Part shown: one piece after another, positions 11,701-21,654 of the stretch
Position numbering within the stretch: the first letter of the stretch is position 1
Layout: the number at the start of each line of letters is the position of its first letter
Assembly (NCBI RefSeq): GCF_037975245.1
Contig: NC_092572.1
Location: 5,603,001-5,667,000, forward strand
Direction of reading: 5' to 3'
Source of the DNA: Apostichopus japonicus
Lineage: Eukaryota > Echinodermata > Holothuroidea > Aspidochirotida > Stichopodidae
DNA length: 64,000 nt
The notes under the pieces: generated by a model
What the model was told of the DNA's origin: nothing
What the model saw: the letters and a program-made list of their open reading frames with translations, nothing else
Database searches by the model: none
Translations under genes and position numbers: made by a program

Positions 11701-12215
11701 GTGTATTTCTCAGCCTAATCAACCCGATTAAGACTCCCTAAACGTGGCGAATAAGCTCAGCCCCTGTATTGGTCGTAAGTAGTGTGTTTACGATGACCAC
11801 GTTTCTCCGTATATATTGGTGTAATCATGGCGTTTACGATGATCAATGCGAGAAGTTTACTGCTGGATTCAAACGTAAACTCCAGATTAACGGTCCTGTT
11901 TAAGGTAGCGAATCTGTTATAATTGTGACCGGAAACGTAAAGATTACCCTTCCCTGAAACCGCACGATTAAGTAAGCTTCACCGTATTTGGATGACACTT
12001 GGCGTTTACGGTCACCGCGTACTCGGTAAATAAGTCATCGCGAACGCGGAAAACTCACGCGTTTAAGTTGGGTCGTAAGCTAACCTTAATCACTAGTTTC
12101 AAGAATGGAAACGTAACGGAAACAGGCATGGAACTCGGAATTTACGTCGCAATTACAGACCGAAAACGCCTATTTAGACGCGTGCTTTTTCCCGTGATAT
12201 GTCTCGCTGCATTCT
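11701..12215. repeat. CpG-rich block with alternating CGTTTACG motifs
   Basis: This block is richer in CpG than the flanking DNA and contains repeated GTTTACG or its complement CGTAAAC/CGTAA at about 11785, 11831, 11873, 11932, 12002, 12110 and 12140, in both orientations. Its right border near 12215 is where the transposase frame on the minus strand loses similarity, so it is probably an insertion that truncated that gene. I could not find convincing terminal repeats. Confidence 0.4.
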
Positions 12216-12905
12216 TTTGTGTGAAAAACTGATTGCTCCTGTTGAGCCCCGGATGTAGCTGCTCAACAACTTGTGTGTTGATGTAACCATTTAGTTGTGG
12301 CAAATGTGTCATTCTTCCCACAATTTCTGCTTCTTTCTTGATATTCTTTTCATGCAGCCTGTTGAATAAACAGTAGTGTTCGGTAGATCCTGTCACAAGG
12401 TGCTGACCATTCCTTGGATCTGAAAGGCACATGTTGTTCTGTAACCAAGGTAAGTATACAACCAGCTCCCGCTTCTTGGCCCATTTTATGTTTGTTTCTG
12501 TAAAAGGGGTTAATCGGCCTTCATTGGGATGAAACATAGCTGTTTATCTTTTGCATGTGCTATCACCATATGTGGCATATCAACATTAACAAGGTTTGGC
12601 AGGAACTTCATAAATGACAACAAATTGACATAATCTCTAGGGCTTTCTGCCCTTACAATAAACTTAACAGCATATACAATACCATGGGAGCAAACGATTG
12701 AGGCCCAGCCACCAGAACTCCCCCAGGCTTTTGTAAACAATTTGTTGAACTTGGACTCATCATTTGTAATTGCCTGTTGTATTTTCTGTATGACATCTGA
12801 TATGGACATTTGTGTTATTCCGTTGATGCCCAACCCCTCCCCTAGGTTTTTGACAGTTTTGGTGGTGCTATTATACATCAGTTCAAGTAAACGTTCTTCA
12901 GACAT
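12142..12905 (-). pseudogene. C-terminal core of KDZ/HMGXB3-like transposase
   Basis: Two overlapping frames (12905-12510, then 12537-12142) need one frameshift at about 12520-12540 to be read as a single protein. Recognisable blocks are K-A-W-G-S-S-G-G-W-A-S, C-S-H-G-I-V-Y-A-V-K-F, R-A-E-S-P-R-D-Y-V-N-L-L, D-M-P-H-M-V-I-A-H, F-H-P-N-E-G-R-L-T-P, S-T-E-H-Y-C-L-F-N-R-L-H-E-K and N-T-Q-V-V-E-Q-L-H. The S-x-x-H/R-Y-C-L-F-x-R-x-H-E and T-Q-x-x-E-Q-L-H blocks are the parts I recall best from this family. The last 25 codons diverge, consistent with the CpG-rich insertion replacing the true C-terminus. Confidence 0.6.
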
Positions 12906-13060
12906 ATCGTGCGCCTCTTCTTCTAATTGACCGGTTGGTCAACAAACATTCTGGTGCTCCGTATTGTTTACTTTATATGATTTTCTGCTGTGTGGAGATA
13001 TATAGGGAGCCCAATTTTCATATCATGCAATGACTGGAAAGGGATTCTTTACTCCACCTT

Positions 13061-13264
13061 TTAAAAGACGGATGGCAACTTGGTGCATGTCAACATTTTT
13101 CCAGAATACATCTGCATCCACCACATCACTTTCTGGACTTTCTCAGGAAGCTTCACTTGGCTGTTGTCGCAGTGAAATGCTCCTTTTTTGTCCAAATCCA
13201 TGATGAATATTGGTGGATGATGACCACAAATTACACAGAAAAAGTCATATTCACATCGCAGCAA
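13061..13264 (-). pseudogene. Zinc-binding block of the KDZ/HMGXB3-like protein
   Basis: The 67-residue frame contains E-Y-D-F-F-C-V-I-C-G-H-H-P-P-I-F-I-M-D-L, a C-x2-C-G-x-H-P-P-x-x-I-M-D block typical of the central region of HMGXB3-like proteins. It lies between the upstream Cys-rich exons and the downstream core in the expected order. It is bounded by stops, so either it is a separate exon or flanking frameshifts cut it off. Confidence 0.5.
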
Positions 13265-13489
13265 AGTGTAAATAAGCCCCTAGTACACTCGCAGAATTTA
13301 GATTAATATTTAGAGCTTTATTAACACACTCTACCTGATTACCTGGCAGGAGATGCTTTGCTCAAAATAGTCAAGAACTTTATACGTCAAGATAAATAAA
13401 TCGTTGAAATTATGTATGTCATCTTTTGTTTCTTGATATCTTTAAGGCTTAGTTGCATTTAGAGCACAACTTCACATAGGTTGATACAT

Positions 13490-14485
13490 TTAACCTAAGT
13501 CCACGTAGTGCAAAACTTTTGCCTCATTTGTGACAAGAATTGGTTGTGTCAAAGGCACATCACAAAACTGCCAAATTGTTTCGGATGGTACAAAAAGCCG
13601 TGGAATGTTTTCTCTTCTCTTTAAATCTGCAGGTAGTGGATGTGGAAACGCCTTCTTTTGTAGTAAATATGAAGTCATCTGTTTGACCATATCCTCATCA
13701 TCGGGGGGGGGGGGGTACACAACTTTTGACATACCCAAAGGTAGAGATACATTCTCATCTTCAAAATCTGGAATGTTGGTATCATCATCTTGAGCTACAT
13801 CACTAAACAAAGGCAGTTCACCTGATCCTTTTGCATTAGGAACCACAACACCATACACTTGTGTAGACAGGAATATTTACGTCGACAAGAGGAACAGTCG
13901 AGTGTATGATCACACGTATTCATTGAGACAACGCATCGCTTGAGACGACAATAATTGTGCACATGCCAGTCATAAACTGAAAAATGTTAGAATCTATCTC
14001 CAGGTTGAAAAGGGAACTGAACGACTGGTTGACAATGACTTCTTGTGGCATTGTCTCTCAATATGATGGCTTCCTTGACTGATGAATCTGTAAAAAGTTC
14101 GTATTTACCTTTACTGGACAGCGACATTAACGAGGTGTCTTCAAGGCAACGTGGTGATGGTTCCGGTAGACTTTTGGAAGCTCTTTTTAGATGTTGGCAT
14201 TCAAAGGACTGGTAACCAGATCTGAAACAACTTCTTCTGCACTGATGCAGTCTTTCAACTCGCACTTCAACGCGTTCCCAGTACCACATGCTTGTTTTTG
14301 GACAGTTTAATCACTTGGTTGTTTTACGCACCATATATAGTGCATATGCACTGTCTACACAAATTCCATGGATAGTGGTGTCAGTGCTGTGTTTGGTACG
14401 CAAGTGGCGTTTGAGACTGCATCGTTGTATTTTACCTTGCAAACATCACATGATATCATTTCTTGAATGTTTCTCACTGTCTAGT
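13490..14485 (-). pseudogene. Cys/His-rich middle region of KDZ/HMGXB3-like protein
   Basis: Reading the minus strand from 14485: C-S-L-K-R-H-L-R-T-K-H (the second half of a C2H2 finger) and I-H-G-I-C-V-D-S-A-Y-A-L-Y-M-V lead into the frame at 14289-13987 (C-R-R-S-C-F-R-S-G-Y-Q-S-F-E-C-Q-H-L). Then comes a C-D-H-T-L-D-C-S-S-C-R-R-K-Y-S-C-L-H-K block (about 13920-13860) and the acidic linker frame 13858-13490 (D-V-A-Q-D-D-D-T-N-I-P-D-F-E-D-E). The clustered Cys/His pairs fit the CxC modules described for KDZ-associated proteins. Several frame changes are needed, so it is a pseudogene. A run of 13 C/G at 13699-13711 lies in the linker. Confidence 0.45.
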
Positions 14486-14636
14486 TGGGTTCTTTGACTT
14501 CAGTTTCTTTTTTGTCTTGGTTCCTTTTCGGCTCAAGGATGTCCTCAGGTTGCACTTGAGATCGTCTATTTTGTGTGTGCTGTATCTATGGCGTGTTGTC
14601 ATTAGAATCTTTACAAGAATTAACCAGTACTTCCTC

Positions 14637-15007
14637 TCATCTCTGAGCTATTTTTTTTACTACGGAGGAAGTGTTTTGTCTTGCATGCTCTATGATTGTA
14701 AGGTACCCAAGCTCTTTCCAGCACTTACACAAATGTTTCTCAAAGTCTATTCTTCTTTGAATTGTCTTGCCGCAAATGAAGCAATGAAAATGATGAACAT
14801 TTGGTGAAGCAGTACTTGAGTGATTGTGATTTTTCTTACATAGGAAACAGGTAATACCATTGAAGATTACATTACCTTTACTCATCCAGTGGCACGACAG
14901 GTGGTTTTTTTTTGTCTTGAGGGCCTTCCATCACTGAATTGGCACATGAAGCAATCATATTTTGCCACAGCACATTTTTCACAAAATTTTGGAATCGACT
15001 GTAGAAT
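14637..15007 (-). pseudogene. N-terminal zinc-finger exon of KDZ/HMGXB3-like protein
   Basis: Downstream of a TTTTCAG acceptor (complement of 15008-15014) the minus strand reads F-C-E-K-C-A-V-A-K-Y-D-C-F-M-C-Q-F. After a frameshift in an A-run near 14905, it continues as C-F-L-C-K-K-N-H-N-H and H-F-H-C-F-I-C-G-K-T-I-Q-R-R-I-D-F-E-K-H-L. The last is a C-x2-C-x12-H finger-like element. The A-run frameshift breaks the exon. Confidence 0.45.
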
Positions 15008-16376
15008 CTGAAAAGATGATATGTACACATTAATTTAAAACTTGTTACAGTGTTGTTCAGTATAATTATTCATCATAACATATTGGTAATATATATATAA
15101 CTTGCTCATATATCACAATATAAATCATTTATATTCTTGCCATTCAACTTCATCTATAGTCTCCATATTCGCCATCTCACCCTAAGGTAGCATGTTTATA
15201 TCATAACAAACCATTTCTCTTTTTTGGGGGTCTAGGTGGGATGATTCACAAGATTTTCACAATTTCGTTAGGTTAGGATTGTCATAGAAACCGATAAAAT
15301 GGTCAAGATACATGTACATCCACATATTTTTTGCTCCACAAACATCAATTTTTCATCCAGTTGGCACTTCTAAAGGGAAGAAATTATCTATAAGTGAACA
15401 AGGAAAGATTAGCATTGGCTTGTGAAAACTCATGTGAAAAAACTAATCTTCAGTTCAACTTGCATGAAAGTCATGGTTCACGCAGTCACGCTACGTACTA
15501 ACGTTCACATGTAAGGGTGACCGTTGCAGCAGGGGTGTCCAGTATAACATATGGCCAAGTTTTAGTTTTCACACAAAATAATATTGTAATGGAAACCAAA
15601 ATAACTATTTTCCCCCCTCTATTTATTGATAACTCTGGAATCAAATGAACAGTCAACTTCATATTTCCAAAAAAAAAAAACTACTGATGGCAACATTGCC
15701 AAAGTTGTTTAGGTTCTCAGCACTTTGTTACTGAACGTTATTAATATAATTAAGCAATAGCTTTAGAGAGAAAAGCAGGATCTGGTCATTCAAACTCATC
15801 TCGCTCAACCCACCCCAAACCAGGACCTCTGTCCGTGTAACACTGCAGAGTTTAAAAATTTGCTGTAGTGACCTCAACTATAGCATACTGTAATTAGAGA
15901 AAGTTTCTGTAACTACCAAGAGACATGAAAACAGTCAGTACTGATTTTAAGAAATTAAATAAAAATACATTATCTTATATTTGAACCAAGAGGAGATTTC
16001 CATTGTAATGGATCTCTTACAGAGGAGGGTTCATGTAGCTCCTGCATCAAGACCAAAGTTATAACATTCGTTACATCATATATAATTGACCTTTTCAACA
16101 TAATTTTCTTTGATTTTTTGCAGTGTTTTGCCGAGTAAAAGATATAATAAAAGATATGGAAGCTTCAACAAAATTTCGAATTTGAAAGAATAGCCAGCGA
16201 ATAATGCTCGACAAAAAGCAACAAAATTGTTAACACAGGTTAAACTGCCCTTTGAAGTATACAGAAAGCCTCAGTCAATGATATGCCAGTGGAATTGAAG
16301 CCACATCACCAGAACAGATTGCTACGGCGTAACTGATACAACTTGAGAAGTAACCAGATAACTTACAGCTTTTACT

Positions 16377-16617
16377 TTCATCAAACCAGCTACACCTTTT
16401 TCCAATGCATTGAAGTCAGAATGTGTATGTGTTTTTTTTTCTTTCTGACAATTTACACCTACATTTCTTTTTATGACAGTTGTAACAAGTTTTGAACATC
16501 ATTGATGCTTTTGCCAGCTTTCCACAAGCAAACTTGTTCTTACCAACATGTTCAACAAAACGAATTTTTCCTTCTGTATTACTAAATGAACTTCCTTCGA
16601 CTCTCTTCACATTTTCT
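16377..16617 (-). pseudogene. Upstream exon of KDZ/HMGXB3-like gene
   Basis: The exon has an acceptor (CCTCCTACAG on the minus strand, ending at 16618) and a donor (GTAAGT, complement of 16371-16376). It reads E-N-V-K-R-V-E-G ... H-V-G-K-N-K-F-A-C-G-K-L, then C-Y-N-C-H-K-K-K-C-R-C-K-L. An eight-base A-run near 16437 shifts the frame; after it a different frame continues H-S-D-F-N-A-L-E-K-G-V-A-G-L-M-K-V-K-A up to the donor. The good splice sites make this a real former exon. Confidence 0.4.
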
Positions 16618-17001
16618 CTGTAGGAGGTGACTACATGTGAAAATCATTCTATGACAGATAAAATAATTTAACCATTGTAGAAAATCTACTGTTAATTGAC
16701 CTGTACAGTCATATTTTCATTGCTCATTTGTATTAACAGTCACAACTCTCATGAAATTCCCCCCTGAAATCCCCCTCTGCTTCTCGGTTGTATTGAATGT
16801 AGATGGAGTGTAATACCCGGTATAAAATCCTTTGTGCAACGTACTAAGGCTCTGACTGGTACACCCGCCACAGAGAATGGATCATTGGTGATCCTATGGT
16901 TCACCTATTAAAATTGTGTGTGTAATTCTACTTAATATACTCAGACACATTCAATTTCAATAACTCAATGTTTAAAAGTGAAAAAAACTAACATCCAGTA
17001 C

Positions 17002-17217
17002 CTGATTTACACCTGCTGGTTGAAAATGACAGCATCGATGATGCCAAGGTAGAGACGCTCTTGTCGGAGTGGTGACATCACGCAAAGAGAAGGCAAACAG
17101 TTGCAGGTCATCATCCATAATTCTACCGGGTACACAAATTAAGGAGAGCAGAAATTTGGTTAAGTTTAATCCAACACACTTTGCCAAGGCAGGGGAAGAG
17201 CTAGCACGTGGGGCCAT
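17002..17217 (-). pseudogene. Most upstream recognisable exon of KDZ/HMGXB3-like gene
   Basis: A minus-strand frame of about 70 residues (L-P-W-H-H-R-C-C-H-F-Q-P-A-G at its end) closes at a CAG|GTACTG donor (complement of 16996-17001). It is in the right orientation and order to be a 5' exon of the transposon gene, but I do not recognise its domain. Confidence 0.3.
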
Positions 17218-17259
17218 TGGTGATGTTGGTAAAAATTCAGTAAAAGATTCATAGACTTC

Positions 17260-18999
17260 CCAACCCTTTTACATGCACCTGTGCATGTAGCTATAAAAAT
17301 CATTACCTGCCCCTACATGAAAAATACAAAGAGTCTATTCTAACTTACTCCTGGGTCTTGTTTATATGTAGGATATGATGCGGATAGATGATTAAAAGTC
17401 ATTGCCAGGGTCGCTCTCCCATGCAGAAAATTTTTTCCCAATTTTATATTTTCAATATGTAATTTACTACACTCATTTTAAACTGAAATATATTTTACAT
17501 ACATTCACACGTGCATGTTAAAAATTGAAGTTACATGCCCAGTCAAAGAGTTTCATGCATTGGTGCATGTGTTAATTCGAACACTGCTTTCCATACAAAA
17601 TGTCTTCGAACTGCACGAATACATGTAGACAAATTCTCTACTGATTTATACTTACTAAGACAATTAACCAAAAATACCGAAAGAAATTGTTAAGTTCAAG
17701 CCACAGACCGTGAAAACATTCAATGAGTGAGTCACAGTATATGGTGCAGATAAGCCCAAGTGGTCTTCATTACAAATAAATAGGTGAAGGATTGGCCTAC
17801 CATAAGTCCTATAGTACGTACACGGTTGGGGCCTAGATGTTTTGTGACGAAAATTAGAGTATCGTGTCTCTTGTAGTTGTACAGTACTTGTTGCATCCAT
17901 TTCTCACTGAGGACATTTCTATTGTGTCATTTATTAATTAGTGGAAAATTATCATTGCAGGAAATGGGCTGTGAAATGGAGTGCACAATCCTGTGCAATG
18001 ATTAATCCAGACAGACCCTAACGTAGCATAAGTGGCCCAGTATGAGTATGACAAAAGCAATACCTTGAGAGTTGATGAATAACGTAAAGCTAAGTCTGAC
18101 ACAATATAACATAACATTGGAGAAGTTGGGAGTAGAATGTTATCATATTTCGTACGCCTAATCTCGGGACTGGACTCACTGGAGAAATGATTATGTTAGG
18201 CGACGCTTAAAACAACTCCAGGTGGGATTAGTATTGTTGATAGGCGGCCGGCGCCTACTAGTAGTAGTAATAGGCTAGCATAAATTTGAGTTAAGCCGAG
18301 TAAGTTTTCTATTACTATATAGAGACTAATTAAACTGAAGGGCATAGGACTAGCCTATGATATAGGCCTATGCTATGTTATTGTAATGGTATTAATTGTA
18401 ACCCACCAAGTTGAATTGTATTACTAAGGCCTTGTACTCACAGTACAACCTCTTAGCAACTCGACTTCTCGTGCTGCGCCTAGCTGGCTGATCTTTGTCC
18501 AACTTAGGCGTATCCCAAGGTAAAGCGAAACTAGTAACTTAGCATAGATTATTATCTAACTTAGACCTCTACACACCGTAGACCTATAAATGATACAGTA
18601 CATGGTTTGTACAGCAGCGAGCGATGAAGTGTACCGTTTGGATAATTGGTTGTGCTTTGAACAGTTGTCGCCTGCCACTTTTTGAAGTGAGCGCGTGAGG
18701 TGAAATTTACATATAAAGGCTGGGGATACCTTTGAGTGACATACGGTGTGTACCGAGACTGGATATATAGACGTGGTTAAAATAATGTGGATGGGCTTTA
18801 ACGTGCGTTCAGGAGTATCTGGATAGAGAAATGCATAAGTGTTAACCCCCTATAATACATGAATATTTAATGCGCTGAGGATGGAGCGAGAGGGAGAGGT
18901 GGAGAGAGAGGTGGCGGTGGAGGGAGAGTGAGATACAATATAACAAATATATGTAGTACAACGTTGGGATGGAAGGCATAGTAATCCTTGAAATAAACA
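17260..18999. other. Non-coding stretch with a GA-rich minisatellite
   Basis: A purine-rich block of GGAGAGAGAGGTGG-type repeats lies at about 18879-18931. The interval 17.3-18.8 kb holds no supported exon. TAGGCCTA-type words recur around 18335-18375, as they do elsewhere in the window. Confidence 0.4.
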
Positions 19000-19038
19000 T
19001 GTGTGGCAGTTTATTCTTTACAAATAGAAGGTACCCCT

Positions 19039-19272
19039 TCATTCGTAGTATAAGCTTAATAACGCAATTGGTACAATTGTCGCACAATGTTCCTTAAGCT
19101 GTTGTATATATCTTGGTGAACGTGTGTATGGAACTGCAGTCTTGTGTTTGTATCCGTAACCGTGGTCAAGAACGTAATTGATAGTAGCACAGAAGATGTT
19201 CGCTTTCTTCTTTAATGAAGAAACCACTGGTATTACAACCAGTGGGGACCTTGTGCCACATTGGAAATTCAT
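19039..19272 (-). CDS. Unassigned frame shared by both duplication units (left copy)
   Basis: The frame of 77 codons contains F-C-A-T-I-N-Y-V-L-D-H-G-Y-G-Y-K-H-K-T-A-V-P. The frame at 21694-21924 in the right unit has the counterpart F-C-A-F-L-N-Y-T-L-D-Q-G-F-G-Y-K-Q-K-T-A-V-P. Several differences are conservative (Y/F, H/Q), which could mean coding, but the two DNA copies are similar anyway. I recognise no family and no splice signals that would place it in a gene. Confidence 0.25.
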   Translation of the reverse strand: MNFQCGTRSPLVVIPVVSSLKKKANIFCATINYVLDHGYGYKHKTAVPYTRSPRYIQQLKEHCATIVPIALLSLYYE

Positions 19273-19807
19273 CTTTACAAATATCTGTGACGCCTGTCTT
19301 AATTTTCGACTTACACTATAGACGGTTAACGTTTGACCTTAATTCAAGAGTCTTAACTGCATATTTTATTTGCACGTTAGCAAATATTTCGTGTAACGCA
19401 TTGCAAAGTAATATCTCAAAATCAATGCAACACGTTCTTAGTCTGATGACCTGAAGAATAATATATACATGAAAACCGCACAGAAATACCGTGGAACAGG
19501 AAGGCAACACGTCATAAATAGTAAGTTCGAGTCATTAAGAATAATTTTGAAATAATAAGTGCCTATTTAGAAAACGCTCGAATAAACTTAGATTAAATAA
19601 GAATAATTCAGTTTAATTCAGAATAGTCTAGAACAATTTATAACAAGTTAGAACAACTTAGAATATTAAGCATTAACATGCTTAAAATGCGTATGAACTA
19701 TTCTGAGCTGATACACCATTGAATGATATCACCGTATCCTGCACATTGTTAATAAATATCAATACAGCCTCGCTTTTAATGATAGGCGCCTCATCAGCAT
19801 TGATTAA

Positions 19808-19983
19808 GGGGTTAATCAACGTTCTAGCGTGCGTTACTCACAGGATTAATGCACTCCGGGTGTTAATGCTATCGCTGGATGCAGTCGGGCTCCGCTACGC
19901 TCCGCCCTCGTGCATCGCTTGCATTATCCCCCGATCGTGCATTAATCATGTGAGTAACGCACGCTAGACCGTTGATTAACCCC
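19808..19983. repeat. Near-perfect palindrome, 46-bp arms, 84-bp loop
   Basis: Left arm 19808-19853 and right arm 19938-19983 are reverse complements with about two or three mismatches; the core is GGTTAATCAACG...CTAGCGTGCGTTACTCACA. The loop contains a GC-rich GGGCTCCGCTACGCTCCGCCC element that is itself an imperfect inverted repeat. A third copy of the GGTTAATCAACG...CGTGCGTT word lies at 20771-20796 in direct orientation. This looks like a small hairpin transposon or the terminal structure of the 950-bp insertion. Confidence 0.8.
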
Positions 19984-20417
19984 GTTCATTCATACGCTAC
20001 CATTTGTGTGGGGAACAATCATAAAACAAAACAATTTTGGTTACATATAACCAAAGATTTATTAAAGTAATGCCCCGTAAGTCGAATTAGCGATTAACAA
20101 CCAGCATAACAATGTACATGTGCAATTATTAAATAATACTGAACGATAGTGAATAATTATAAAGGAAACGTCTTCATAAAAGATGAACCATAATAACATT
20201 TTAACTAAAGTTTGGCAATATTGCGGCCATAAAACTATTTTTGAAAGGTCTCAATAACAAGGAACTACAAACAATTACTAGTTGGCTTCATCATATCAAT
20301 ACCCTACAGCTTATGGTTCCCATAGCAACCATTCTAGGGACAAACATGTACGTATGGTATACAGTCATACGATAACATGGTAGGCCTTGTATTGAACACG
20401 TACGGTACGTACCACAC

Positions 20418-20441
20418 CTACGTACGTACGTACGTACGTAC
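20418..20441. repeat. (TACG)n microsatellite
   Basis: About six units of the self-complementary tetranucleotide TACG lie inside the roughly 950-bp insertion that distinguishes the left duplication unit from the right one. Confidence 0.9.
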
Positions 20442-21654
20442 ACTCACTTGAACGTACGCACTACACAGTGCTTCTCCAATTCGATCTAAGTCTTTCTAAA
20501 CCAGGTTTGCAAATCTCTCATTGTTTTCCTGAGTGTCTACCTCGTCTAAAGTGCGCAAATCGAAGTTCAAATCAAACGTTATATTAGCTATTTTGTGTTT
20601 TTGATGTATTTCGATAGCTCATCAAAGCAGACGACAAAACATGATAACATGGTAACAATTGTATTCATCCGCCGGTAATTTTACCGTGCGTTACTCACAG
20701 GATTAACCACGGTCAGCTGACCTGAATGGACCAATAGGATTTAGGAATCTTTACTAAGTATGAATGAATGGGGGTTAATCAACGGCAACCGTGCGTTTAT
20801 GGCAGGATAACTCAAGTGATGCACGAGGTCTTCGAACGAGTACATCCAGCTATAGGCTTATACCCCCCCCCCCATCGCAGTGAGTAATTGAGTTAACAAA
20901 TCAACTCTGAAACCCATCACCCTCTAACAATTGTTATAACTGAAGAAAGTTACTTGGTATTGTTTATTCATTGTAGTATCAACTAACGGCAAAGGCCAAA
21001 AAACATTTAGCAATATTACAAAGAGTAAGGTAATTTGAGAATGCTGTTGACTCATGTAATGCTCATTGTGTGACGACTGACCAAGGCAAAGTATGTTTAA
21101 GTCACCCAACAAAAGGATATTAACTCTGACGTAACTTTCATCTACTCACTGACTGAATATGCATTTTTCAATAATACGTTAGATATATTTTATATTGAGC
21201 CCCTTAAAAAGCTGCAGTGACCAAAGTTTGATCATCCCCCCCCCCAAAAAAAAAGAGGAAAAATATTGCGGACGTGAGACACCAGCATACCAAGTACGAA
21301 GTTTTCCAAGCTTCACCTTTAAAGTTCTCTTGTTAACAAGGTTTTCAAGCTTCAAATTAAATTGCTCTTAAGTGACCTTTAACCTCCTCAAAAGCAATAC
21401 AGTTCAGGCTCCTCATTAAGGTAGAATAACATTCGGAGTATAATATTATTATTAATCGCTGCTTTACTGTCGTTTGCAAATATTTGAACATTTTCCTACA
21501 TAAGTTAATTACAGTTGGTCGAAACGTTATAAGTTGACCCAGTTAACTTCAAAGACTTTTGACCTCACTCAATAATGAACACACGCACGGAATAATGGGG
21601 AATAATTGGGATGTAATACATGATCTTTTAAATGGATATATGCATCAGATCTTT

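Larger units (their letters stand above)
12142..17217 (-). mobile_element. Broken multi-exon KDZ/HMGXB3-like DNA transposon
   Basis: A series of minus-strand coding blocks, in order 17217-17002, 16617-16377, 15007-14637, about 14480-13987, 13950-13490, 13264-13061 and 12905-12142, reads like one large protein. Cys/His zinc-binding modules come first and an alpha-helical core later. The core wording (G-G-W-A-S ... C-S-H-G-I-V-Y-A-V-K-F ... M-F-H-P-N-E-G-R) matches what I know of the HMGXB3-like/KDZ transposase proteins common in fish and invertebrates. Splice sites are visible (a GTAAGT donor at 16376, a TTTTCAG acceptor at 15008). Several homopolymer frameshifts break it. The 3' end is cut near 12215. 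Confidence 0.55.
19010..21600. repeat. Left unit of a diverged tandem segmental duplication
   Basis: The left unit matches the right unit (21655-23100) in order and orientation at many points. Examples are AAATAGAAGGTACCCC at 19022 and 21662, TTTAGAAAACGCTCGAATAAACTTAG at about 19567 with a close match at 22213, and TAACAATTGTTATAACTG at about 20926 with a match at 22615. The match is interrupted by about 950 bp (roughly 19817-20767) that is absent from the right unit. Confidence 0.8.
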
